NCBI RefSeq assembly: GCF_007954425.1
Contig: NZ_CP042345.1
Span: 2,168,001 to 2,232,000 of the forward strand
Direction of reading: 5' to 3'
Source: Novosphingobium ginsenosidimutans
GTDB taxonomy: Bacteria > Pseudomonadota > Alphaproteobacteria > Sphingomonadales > Sphingomonadaceae
DNA: 64,000 nucleotides
Made by a program: the position numbers and the translations under genes. This document shows, piece by piece, positions 52,702 through 60,553 of the stretch; position 1 is the stretch's first letter; every line of letters starts with the position of its first letter. The notes below the pieces were generated by a model that was given only the letters and a program-made list of their open reading frames with translations, was not told the DNA's origin and searched no databases.

Positions 52702-52790
52702 CGGCGTAAATCCTTTGCGGGTCCCATCCCATCCAAACGGCTGGCGCCATCCATGCCACCGGCGCAGCATTCCGCAGGCGAAGATGCCGC

Positions 52791-52810
52791 TCTATCCGCC
52801 TGCCGGTCAA
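52791..52810 (-). promoter_or_regulatory. second shared element, full copy (TTGACCGGCAGGCGGATAGA)
   Basis: Minus-strand copy in the 105-bp gap between the MFS stop (52807, which it overlaps) and the methyltransferase start (52701). It differs at one base from the copy before the IclR gene, so the methyltransferase-helical-oxidase operon may answer to the same factor. Confidence 0.5.
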
Positions 52811-54027
52811 GCGTGGTGGCGGTCCTGCGGTGCGGGGCGGGGCGCGCGGGCCACCAGCAGGGCCACTCCGATCGTCAGCGCCATGATCAGCGCCCCGATC
52901 GCGAAGGGCGCGCGGTGGCCGATCTCGGCATAGATCGATCCCGAAACCGCCGGACCAACCACGCGGCCCAGGCTTGATGCGCCTTGCGTCAGACCCATCA
53001 CCAGCCCGCGATCGCCGTCGCTGGTCTGTTCGGAGGCGAGCGTCTGGAAGGCCGGGTTGAACAGGCCCAGCCCGATCGACATCACCGCCAGTCCGGCCAT
53101 CAGCGTCAGTCCCGAGCCGGCCAGCGCCAGCATGGCCAGACCCAGGGCGTGAAAGGCGACGCCCACCACCGCCAGCGCGCCGCTGCCAAATCGCCGCGCC
53201 AGCGGGCCGGCCGCACCGCCCTGGAGGATCGTGGAAATCAGCCCAACCGCGCCAAAGGCCAGGCCAACATCGCTGGGCCCCCAGCCGAAGCTGTCGTGCG
53301 AGAAGAAGGCCAGCGTGGTTTCCATCATTGCCGCCGCGCCGATCACCAGCAGGGTCAGTGCCATCAGCGCCCAGATCACCGGCTTGGCACGCAATACAGC
53401 GCCGGCGCTCAGATCGCTGCGGCTGGCATGAGCCTGGGCGCGGCGTTCCGGGGTCAGGCTTTCCGGAAGGAGGAGCCAGGCGGCCAGCGCCGCCAGCGCC
53501 GAAACCGCAGCCGAGGCATAGCCGACGGTGATGAAGTCCGACGGATCGGGATGGTTGCCCGCCAGCAAGCCGCCGATCGCCGGGCCGAAGATGAAACCCA
53601 GGCCAAAGGCTGCACCGATCATCCCCATTGCCTTGGGGCGCTGTTCCGGACTGGTGATATCGCCGACATAGGCAAAGGCGGCCGCCACGTTCCCGGCCAT
53701 CAGCCCGCCAAACAGCCGCGCCGCGCCCAGGGTCACGATATCGCGCGAATGGGCCAGGATCAGATAAGAGACGGTGGCCCCAAGCAGGCTGGCAATCAGG
53801 ACCGGGCGGCGGCCATAGCGGTCCGAAAGCTTGCCCCACAGCGGCGCACCCAGGAACTGGCCGAGCGAATAGGCCCCCATCGCCACGGTGATCTGGCCCG
53901 GCGTGGCGTGAACAAGCGTGCCGAAGAACGGGAAGACCGGCAGGACCACCCCGAACCCAGCCAGATTGATGAAGGTGATCAGGAACAACGTGCCGAGTTG
54001 CCGCTGCGGGTATGGCGTGCTGCTCAT
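52807..54027 (-). CDS. MFS transporter of the DHA1 (multidrug/tetracycline-type) family
   Basis: 406 residues, twelve helices. Start MSSTPYPQRQLGTLFLITFINLAGFGVVLPVFPFFG. Motif A: GAPLWGKLSDRYGRRPVLIASLLG; motif C-like FGLGFIFGPAIGGLLAG. Antiporters of this type export drugs or metabolites, and in a catabolic region it may relieve a toxic intermediate. An extended upstream start would add a non-family leader. It precedes the methyltransferase operon and is divergent from the flavin monooxygenase at 54150. Confidence 0.85.
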   Translation of the reverse strand: MSSTPYPQRQLGTLFLITFINLAGFGVVLPVFPFFGTLVHATPGQITVAMGAYSLGQFLGAPLWGKLSDRYGRRPVLIASLLGATVSYLILAHSRDIVTLGAARLFGGLMAGNVAAAFAYVGDITSPEQRPKAMGMIGAAFGLGFIFGPAIGGLLAGNHPDPSDFITVGYASAAVSALAALAAWLLLPESLTPERRAQAHASRSDLSAGAVLRAKPVIWALMALTLLVIGAAAMMETTLAFFSHDSFGWGPSDVGLAFGAVGLISTILQGGAAGPLARRFGSGALAVVGVAFHALGLAMLALAGSGLTLMAGLAVMSIGLGLFNPAFQTLASEQTSDGDRGLVMGLTQGASSLGRVVGPAVSGSIYAEIGHRAPFAIGALIMALTIGVALLVARAPRPAPQDRHHA

Positions 54028-54149
54028 GCCCGGCAGCTTGGCGAAGCGATGCGGCTTTGGCAAATGCTGCGGACGTGTTTCTATCCGCTGGGCGGACATG
54101 GCGCGGCTGCGGCAAGGCAGCAGCCGGCGCTGCGGGCATGAGGGGCGGC

Positions 54150-55313
54150 ATGAGCGGGGACATAGCCATCATCGGAGCCGGCCTGGGCGGCCTGACCTGC
54201 GCGCTGGCGCTGGTCAGGGCGGGCCTGCGCGTCGCGGTCTATGAACAGGCGCCGCAACTGGGCGAGGTTGGGGCGGGGATCACGCTCAGCCCCAATGCCA
54301 GCCGGATCATGATCCACCTGGGGCTGGAGCAGGGGATGCGCCGTCTGGGCGTTGTGCCGCCGCGCCAGCTCACCCAGAACCTCCAGACCGGCAAGGTGCT
54401 GGTTGAGCGCGAGCGCGGCGACGGGGTGGAGGCGCAATATGGCGCGCCCTATCTGCACCTGCACCGCGCCGATCTTCACGCGCTGCTGGCCGATGCGCTT
54501 GAAGCGGCGCAGCCCGGCGCGGTGCGGCTGGATCATAAGCTGGAAGCAATCGCGAGCGATGCGGAAGGCGTGACCATGACCTTTGCCGGGGGCAAGCGCG
54601 CCGCCGCGGCGCTGGCAGTAGGGGCAGATGGGGTCAAGTCGGCCACGCGCGATGCCTTGTTCAAGACTGCCCCGCCGCAGTTCACCGGCCAGGTCGCCTG
54701 GCGCGGGGTCCTGCCGCGCGCCGCCCTGCCGCCGGAAGTGCAGGACTTGCCGCCCGGCATCTGGATCGGCGAAAAGCGCCTGTTCATGCGCTATCCGATG
54801 CGCGGCTGGGACCTGGTCAACTATGCCGCCTTCGTGAACCTGGAAGGGTGGAGCGAAGAGGGCTGGGCGATCCCCTCGACGATTGCCGAGCTGCGCAGCC
54901 ACTATGCCGATGCTGAGCCGATGCTGCTGGCGATGATCGACGCGACCCCGCCCGATCAGTTGTTCAAATGGGCGCTCCATGCGCGCGAGCCGCTGGATAG
55001 CTGGACCGCCGGTTCGGTCACCCTGCTGGGCGATGCCGCGCACGGCATGCTGCCCTTCATGGGCCAGGGTGCGGCAACCGCTATGGAGGACGGACTGGTC
55101 CTGGCGCGCTGCCTGATCGAGTTCCCCAAGGCCGAGGCTTTGCAGCGCTATGAATCCGCGCGGCGCGAGCGGACCACCATGGTCCAGACCCAGTCGCGCC
55201 TGCTGGGCCTGCAGTTCCAGGGCAAGGACCCGGAAAGCTTCGGTAAGGGCCCGATCCTCAACGAGGATACGCTCGGACTGTTTGCCTATGATGCAGTGAC
55301 CTGTCCGATCTGA
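54150..55313 (+). CDS. FAD-dependent class A monooxygenase (salicylate hydroxylase type), copy 3
   Basis: 387 residues. IAIIGAGLGGLTCALALVRAGLRVAVYEQ, GAGITLSPNASRIMIHLGL, LAVGADGVKSATRDAL and VTLLGDAAHGMLPFMGQGAATAMEDGLVLARCL. Closest in the window to copy 1 (8675-9841). ATG at 54150 with GAGGGGCGGC in front; an ATG at 54138 is less well placed. Single gene, converging with the ALDH at 55317 with a 3-bp gap. Confidence 0.86.
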   Translation: MSGDIAIIGAGLGGLTCALALVRAGLRVAVYEQAPQLGEVGAGITLSPNASRIMIHLGLEQGMRRLGVVPPRQLTQNLQTGKVLVERERGDGVEAQYGAPYLHLHRADLHALLADALEAAQPGAVRLDHKLEAIASDAEGVTMTFAGGKRAAAALAVGADGVKSATRDALFKTAPPQFTGQVAWRGVLPRAALPPEVQDLPPGIWIGEKRLFMRYPMRGWDLVNYAAFVNLEGWSEEGWAIPSTIAELRSHYADAEPMLLAMIDATPPDQLFKWALHAREPLDSWTAGSVTLLGDAAHGMLPFMGQGAATAMEDGLVLARCLIEFPKAEALQRYESARRERTTMVQTQSRLLGLQFQGKDPESFGKGPILNEDTLGLFAYDAVTCPI

Positions 55314-55316
55314 GCT

Positions 55317-56828
55317 TTAGATCACCGCGCAGACAGTCTTAGTCTCGAGATAGTTGTCGAGTGCGCCGACGCCCGAATCCCGGCCCCAACCCGATTGCTT
55401 CATCCCGCCGATGGGGAGCGAGGCATCATACATCGAGTGCGTGTTGATCCAGACCGTCCCAGCACGCAGTCGCTTGGCGAGGCGGTGGGCGTAGGACAGG
55501 CTCTCGGTCCAGATCGAGGCGGCGAGGCCATATTCACTGTCGTTCCCGGCACGGACCACTTCATCCAGATCGCTGTAGCGCTGGGCGACCACGACGGGGC
55601 CGAAGATTTCCTCGCGCACCACGGCCATGTCGGGTGTCACATCGGTCAGCACGGTCGGGGTGATGAAACTGGCGTTCGGTCCAGCGGTTTCGCCCCCGGC
55701 GATCACGCTGGCCCCGGCCTTGCGCCCATCGGCGATGTATTGAGCAACCTTCGCGGCGTGGTGCTGGCTTACCAGCGGGCCCATCTGGGTCCCCTGGTCA
55801 AGACCGTGGCCCAGCACCATGCCCTGGGCGACCGCAGCGATGCCTGCGACGACCTGGTCGAACACCGAATCATGGACATAGAGCCGCGAGCCAGCAACGC
55901 AGACCTGGCCGCCGTTGAAATAGATCGCATTGGCCGCGCCGGGGATCGCCATGGCCAGGTCGGCATCGGGCAGGATCACCACGGGCGACTTGCCGCCCAG
56001 TTCCAGCGTCAGCCGCTTGAAGTTGCCCTTGGCGGCATCGATGATCGCGCGGCCAGTGGCGGTGGAGCCGGTGAAGGCGATCTTGTCGACGCCCGGATGG
56101 GCCGCCAGCGCCGCACCGCAATCGCGGCCGAAGCCAGTGACCAAGTTGACCGTCCCGGCGGGCAGGCCGGCTTCGATCATCAGTTCGAGCAGGCGGATCG
56201 CGGTCAAACTGGTGTCTTCGGCCGGCTTGAGCACCACAGTGCAGCCGGCGGCCAGCGCCGGGGCCAGCTTCATCGCGGTCAGCACCAGCGGCGAGTTCCA
56301 CGGCACGATCGCGGCGACCACGCCGACCGGCTCCTTGACCGTATAGGCGAAGACCTCCTTGCCCGGGGGCTGGTAGTTGACCGAGGTCGGGATCGACTTG
56401 CCCTCGATCTGGTTGGCGAGGCCGCCAAAGAAGCGGAACTGGTTGATCGCGCCGGGAATCTCGGCCCAGCGGCCAACATAGAGCGGCTTGCCCTGGTCGA
56501 GCGTTTCCAGCTCGGCCAGCTCATCGATATGGGCTTCGAGCTTGTCGGCGATAGCCCAGAGCAGCTTTGCTCGGTCCATTGGCGTCATGGCGGGCCAGGC
56601 ACCGGTTTCCAGCGCGTTCCGGGCCGCCGCGACGGCGCGGTCCACCGTGGCGGCGTCCCCGCGCGCCACAGCGGCAAGAACCTTGCCGGTTGCCGGATCG
56701 AGCGTGTCGAACGTCTCGCCCGCAGCCTGCCAGCTGCCACCGATCAGGTGGCCATGCGGGGCGCGGGAGAGGAATTCCGAAGCGGCGGCGGAATGGGCGG
56801 GGGCGGTCAGCGCGGACAGGTCGGTCAT
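55317..56828 (-). CDS. NAD(P)-dependent aldehyde dehydrogenase, copy 2 (phenylacetaldehyde/betaine-aldehyde type)
   Basis: 503 residues. Cofactor motif FTGSTATGRAIIDAAKG, Glu in LTLELGGKSPVVILPDAD, Cys in YFNGGQVCVAGSRLYVHD and EEIFGPVVVAQRY. Ends SGWGRDSGVGALDNYLETKTV. Last gene of the right-hand operon, ATGA-overlapped with the isochorismatase-type amidase. It oxidises an aldehyde to the acid, with NAD(P)+, perhaps feeding the CoA transferase step. Confidence 0.9.
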   Translation of the reverse strand: MTDLSALTAPAHSAAASEFLSRAPHGHLIGGSWQAAGETFDTLDPATGKVLAAVARGDAATVDRAVAAARNALETGAWPAMTPMDRAKLLWAIADKLEAHIDELAELETLDQGKPLYVGRWAEIPGAINQFRFFGGLANQIEGKSIPTSVNYQPPGKEVFAYTVKEPVGVVAAIVPWNSPLVLTAMKLAPALAAGCTVVLKPAEDTSLTAIRLLELMIEAGLPAGTVNLVTGFGRDCGAALAAHPGVDKIAFTGSTATGRAIIDAAKGNFKRLTLELGGKSPVVILPDADLAMAIPGAANAIYFNGGQVCVAGSRLYVHDSVFDQVVAGIAAVAQGMVLGHGLDQGTQMGPLVSQHHAAKVAQYIADGRKAGASVIAGGETAGPNASFITPTVLTDVTPDMAVVREEIFGPVVVAQRYSDLDEVVRAGNDSEYGLAASIWTESLSYAHRLAKRLRAGTVWINTHSMYDASLPIGGMKQSGWGRDSGVGALDNYLETKTVCAVI

Positions 56829-57457
56829 GGTGCGCTGATATGCGCGATCGCCTCAGTTTCGGAAATGACTTCTGCGTACTTTGCTTGCAGGTCGAACAAG
56901 TTCGCCTCGTGCGGGCCGGGATGCCGGTCGCCGCAGGCCTCGCGCACTACGAAGGGCAGGAAGCCGTGCTGGCAGGCATCGAGCGCTGTCGCGCGGACAC
57001 AACCAGAGGTGGAAAGGCCGGTAATCAGTAGGGTATCGACACCCATCGCGGTCAGCGTCGCGGCCAGGGTCGTTCCGAAGAACGACGAAGCGTATTGTTT
57101 GGTGATCACCAGTTCACCGTCCTGCGGCTGGAGGCTGGCGGGGAAGGCGCCCATCGGTGAGCCGCGCTCGAACAGCTTGAGCGCGGGAACCTTGCGGTAG
57201 AACACGCCGCCATCGGCCCCGCCGGGCGAATACTCGACATTGGTGAACAGCACCGGAATGCCGGCCTTGCGGGCTGCCGCTAGCAGGCGTTCGTTGCTCG
57301 CCAGCGCATCCTCAACCCCGGCATAGAGCGGGGAGGCCGGATCGAGATAGGCGACGACAAAATCGACGATCAGCAGGGCCGGCTTCTTGCCGAACGGCAG
57401 ATGGCCGTCGAAGGCGCCCTTGTAGTTCTCTCCGAGGTCGCCTTCCTCCTTGGCCAT
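56825..57457 (-). CDS. isochorismatase-family cysteine amidohydrolase (maleamate/N-carbamoylsarcosine amidase type), copy 2
   Basis: 210 residues. Triad: Asp32 in ALLIVDFVVAYLDP, Lys120 in VITKQYASSFFG and Cys153 in GLSTSGCVRATALDAC. The N-terminal extension MAKEEGDLGENYKGAFDGHLPFG is typical of N-carbamoylsarcosine/maleamate amidase-type members. With hydantoinase-like HyuAB in the same operon, hydrolysis of an N-carbamoyl or half-amide product is a natural next step (inference). Overlaps the CoA transferase stop (TGATG) and ALDH start (ATGA). Confidence 0.87.
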   Translation of the reverse strand: MAKEEGDLGENYKGAFDGHLPFGKKPALLIVDFVVAYLDPASPLYAGVEDALASNERLLAAARKAGIPVLFTNVEYSPGGADGGVFYRKVPALKLFERGSPMGAFPASLQPQDGELVITKQYASSFFGTTLAATLTAMGVDTLLITGLSTSGCVRATALDACQHGFLPFVVREACGDRHPGPHEANLFDLQAKYAEVISETEAIAHISAP

Positions 57458-58650
57458 CAGATCACCCCTGCCGCCTTCAGCCCATCCAGCTCCGCAGCAC
57501 TCAGGCCCAGCACGCCGCCATAGATCTCGGCATTGTGCTGGCCTACCTTGGACGGGGCCGGCCGCCGCACGCCGCTGGGCGTGGCGGAAAGCTTGGGGAA
57601 GGCGTTCTGCATCTTTAGCGGGCCGAACCGTTCGGTCTCCACCTCGATGATCGCCTCGCGGGCCTGGAAGTGCGGATCGACCAGCATGTCGGGCGCGCGA
57701 TAGACCCGGCCGGCGGGAATCGAATGCTCGATCATCAACGCATCGACCTCGTCGATCGTCAGCGTCCGGGTCCAGGCGTTGATCAGGTCATCAAGCTCGG
57801 TCTGGCGCTCACCGCGCGCGATGTGCGTGGAATAGCGTGGATCGTCGCCCAGTTCAGGGCGGCCCATCGCCTTGGCCAGCCGCTTGAAGATCTGGTCGTT
57901 GTTCGCGCCGATCATGTAGACGCCGTCGCTGCACTGGTAGACGTTTGAGGGAGCGATCCCCGGCAGGATCGAGCCCGAACGCTCGCGGATGAAGCCGTTG
58001 TGGACGTATTCCGGCACCAGCCCTTCCATCACCTGCAACACGGCTTCGTACAGCGCGGTGTCGACGACCTGGCCCTGGCCGGTCTTCTCGCGGTGGTGCA
58101 GCGCCGCCAGCACGCCCATCGCGCCGTAGGTGGCGCAAAGCGTATCGCCGATCGAAACACCCATGCGGGCCGGCGGCCGGTCTGGATCGCCAACGATATA
58201 GCGCCAGCCGCCCATTGCCTCACCAATCCCGCCGAAGCCGGCGCGATCGGAATAGGGGCCGGTCTGGCCATAGCCTGACATGCGGGCGATGATCAGGCCG
58301 GGGTTGTCGGCATGGAGTACATCCGGCCCCAGGCCCCACTTTTCCAGCGTGCCGGGCTTGAAGTTCTCAACCAGCACGTCGGCCGTGGCGATCAGCTTGC
58401 GGACCAACGCCTGGCCCTCGGGCACGCGCAGGTTGCAGGAGACCGACTGCTTGTTTCGGGCCAGGACTTCCCAGACGACCTTTTCATCGCCCATGCCCCA
58501 GACGCGGAACGGATCGCCCGCACCCGGCGGTTCGACCTTGATCACGTCGGCGCCCATGTCGCCCAGCAATTGCCCGCAGAACGGACCAGCCAGCAGCTGA
58601 CCCAGTTCGACGACGCGCAGTCCCTTTAGTGCACCCGTATTTTCGGCCAT
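57457..58650 (-). CDS. family III acyl-CoA transferase (CaiB/BaiF type)
   Basis: 397 residues. LKGLRVVELGQLLAGPFCGQLLGDMGADVIKVEPPGAGDPFR is the family start; MSGYGQTGPYSDRAGF and the catalytic Asp in RMGVSIGDTLCATYGAMGVLAAL follow. Such enzymes move CoA between acids, for example succinyl-CoA to citramalate or itaconate. Next to an HMG-CoA-lyase-like gene, a citramalyl-CoA-type activation and cleavage is plausible, giving pyruvate plus acyl-CoA (inference). Three bp after HyuB and TGATG-overlapped with the amidase. Confidence 0.88.
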   Translation of the reverse strand: MAENTGALKGLRVVELGQLLAGPFCGQLLGDMGADVIKVEPPGAGDPFRVWGMGDEKVVWEVLARNKQSVSCNLRVPEGQALVRKLIATADVLVENFKPGTLEKWGLGPDVLHADNPGLIIARMSGYGQTGPYSDRAGFGGIGEAMGGWRYIVGDPDRPPARMGVSIGDTLCATYGAMGVLAALHHREKTGQGQVVDTALYEAVLQVMEGLVPEYVHNGFIRERSGSILPGIAPSNVYQCSDGVYMIGANNDQIFKRLAKAMGRPELGDDPRYSTHIARGERQTELDDLINAWTRTLTIDEVDALMIEHSIPAGRVYRAPDMLVDPHFQAREAIIEVETERFGPLKMQNAFPKLSATPSGVRRPAPSKVGQHNAEIYGGVLGLSAAELDGLKAAGVI

Positions 58651-58653
58651 GGC

Positions 58654-60540
58654 TTACTCGGCGGCTTCGAGGTGCGGCCAAACCGGCTGGATCGGCGCCG
58701 GAAGCCCCGTTTCCGCCTGGCAATTGGCGCGCAGCACTTCGATCCCTGGGCCATAATCGAACAGCGGCAGATCGCTGCGCTTGGCCCGCATTTCGGCGCG
58801 CAGCGCTTCGGTTGCCGCAGTATCGACAATGCCCTTGGCATCGGCGACCACCCCATAGGCCTTGGCGCCTTCCGGCGTGACCAGGCCCTGGACAATCTCC
58901 AGTCCGACCAGCGCCGGATCACGCTCCAGCGGGTCACCCCAGCCGCCGCCGCCCCAGGTGATGAAGTGCAGCTGGTCGCCCACTTCGACCTCGACGTCTT
59001 CGACCTTGTTGCCAACGATCACGCTGGTGCCATCGGCCTTTTCAAGGATCTTGCGCGCGCGCTTGCCTGGCTCACCGCCGTTGACGCCCCAAGGCGGAAC
59101 GAACCAGCGGTCATCATGGATCGAGATCGTGCCGGGGCTGAGGAAGCGGTAGGTCATGTGGATGCCGTTGCCGCCGCGGTGCAGGCCGGCGCCGCCCGAG
59201 TCCGGCTCGGTCTCGTAGCGTTCGATCAGCATCGGGAAGTAGCGTTCCAGGAACTCGTTCGGCACGTTGGTGAAGCCCGGCCAGAGCGAGTGGCCATCCG
59301 GCCCGTCGCCCAGCGGACGGCCCGGGATGCCGCCAAAGCCGATCTGGAACAGCTGGAACCATTCGCCGCCCTTGCCGGGCCGCGTATCGTTGCCCGAATA
59401 GAACAGGTGGGGGCTGGAGCTGAAGCCGGCGGCATTGAGGAATTCCGGTGTCTTCTGGCCCAGCAGGCCGCCCAGGATATCGAAGATCCGGCCCAGCGCG
59501 TGGGTGCGGCCCGAAAGCGCGGCGGGGAACTTCGGCTTGAGCAGGCTGCCTTCGGGGATCCGCACATCGATCAGGTCGTAGAACCCGTCGTTGAACAGGA
59601 TCTGCGGGTCGAAGACCATGATCATGTAGATGCCGAAGAACATCTTGAACATGTTCTCGTTGAGGAAGAAGTTGATCGAGGCGGCCGATTGCGGGTCGGT
59701 GCCCGCGAAATCGAGCACGACCTTGCCGTCCTCGCGCCACATGGTGCAGCGGATCTTGTAGGGGCCATAGCCCACGCCATCGTCGCAGATGTAGTCCTCG
59801 AAGCTGACCGGCTCCTCGGCGATCGCCATGCCGATCAGGGCCTGCATCGCGCGGTGGTTGCGGGCCAGGAGCTCCTGCGTGGCCGAGACATAGACGTCAT
59901 CGCCAAACCGCTCGGCCATTTCGATCACGCGGCGCGAGGCGACGCGGCACGAGGCGATCAGGGCGTTGAGGTCAGCCTGGCACCAGTCCGGCTTGCGGGT
60001 CTGGTGCATGACCAGCTTCATCAGATCGTCGTTGTATTCGCCCTTCTTCCAGATCTTTACCGGCGGGATGCGCACGCCTTCCTCGAAGATCGAGCGGGCG
60101 TTTATCGGCATCGAGCCGACCACCTTGCCGCCGATGTCGCTCTGGTGGCCGAACATCGCGGTATAGGCGAGCAGGCGCCCGTCCTTGAAAACGGGGAGCA
60201 GCACCAGCCAGTCGTTCGAGTGGCTGATCGCGCCGCCGCAGGAATAGGGATCGGACAGGAAGATCATGTCGCCGTCTTCCAGCGTGCCCTCATAGCTCTT
60301 GAGGAAGCCGCCGATGAAGCTGCCGAACTGGCCGACGATCATTTTGCCGGTGTGATCGGCGATCAGCGGGAAGGCATCGCCCTGTTCGCGGATGCCGGGT
60401 GACATGGCGGTGCGCACCAGGGTGGCGTCCATCTCGATCCGGGCGTTGCGCAGCGCGTTCTCGATGATGTCGAGCGTGACCGGATCGATCGGGATCGACT
60501 TGAAGGGGGTCGGGTTGGTTTCGACGATGGTTGCGGGCAT
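58654..60540 (-). CDS. hyuB: hydantoinase B/oxoprolinase family subunit
   Basis: 628 residues. PVTLDIIENALRNARIEMDATLVRTAMSPGIREQGDAFPLIADHTGKMIVGQ is the HyuB start; GGAISHSNDWLVLLPVF, SDIGGKVVGSMPINARSIFEEGVRIPP and a late GGEPGKRARKILEKADGTSVIVGNKVE follow. With HyuA it forms an ATP-dependent N-methylhydantoinase/5-oxoprolinase or acetone/acetophenone-carboxylase-like enzyme. A strong ribosome site (GAGGGGAG) precedes the ATG. Cyclic imide or hydantoin ring opening fits the cluster, but carboxylation of a ketone cannot be ruled out. Confidence 0.9.
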   Translation of the reverse strand: MPATIVETNPTPFKSIPIDPVTLDIIENALRNARIEMDATLVRTAMSPGIREQGDAFPLIADHTGKMIVGQFGSFIGGFLKSYEGTLEDGDMIFLSDPYSCGGAISHSNDWLVLLPVFKDGRLLAYTAMFGHQSDIGGKVVGSMPINARSIFEEGVRIPPVKIWKKGEYNDDLMKLVMHQTRKPDWCQADLNALIASCRVASRRVIEMAERFGDDVYVSATQELLARNHRAMQALIGMAIAEEPVSFEDYICDDGVGYGPYKIRCTMWREDGKVVLDFAGTDPQSAASINFFLNENMFKMFFGIYMIMVFDPQILFNDGFYDLIDVRIPEGSLLKPKFPAALSGRTHALGRIFDILGGLLGQKTPEFLNAAGFSSSPHLFYSGNDTRPGKGGEWFQLFQIGFGGIPGRPLGDGPDGHSLWPGFTNVPNEFLERYFPMLIERYETEPDSGGAGLHRGGNGIHMTYRFLSPGTISIHDDRWFVPPWGVNGGEPGKRARKILEKADGTSVIVGNKVEDVEVEVGDQLHFITWGGGGWGDPLERDPALVGLEIVQGLVTPEGAKAYGVVADAKGIVDTAATEALRAEMRAKRSDLPLFDYGPGIEVLRANCQAETGLPAPIQPVWPHLEAAE

Positions 60541-60553
60541 GGCTCGTCTCCCC

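Noticed and set aside
38902..54087. TCTATCCG 8-mers at 38902-38909 and 54080-54087 as copies of the second shared element
   Set aside because: Only eight bases match, and the same 8-mer occurs inside the MFS gene near 17020, as expected by chance in 64 kb.
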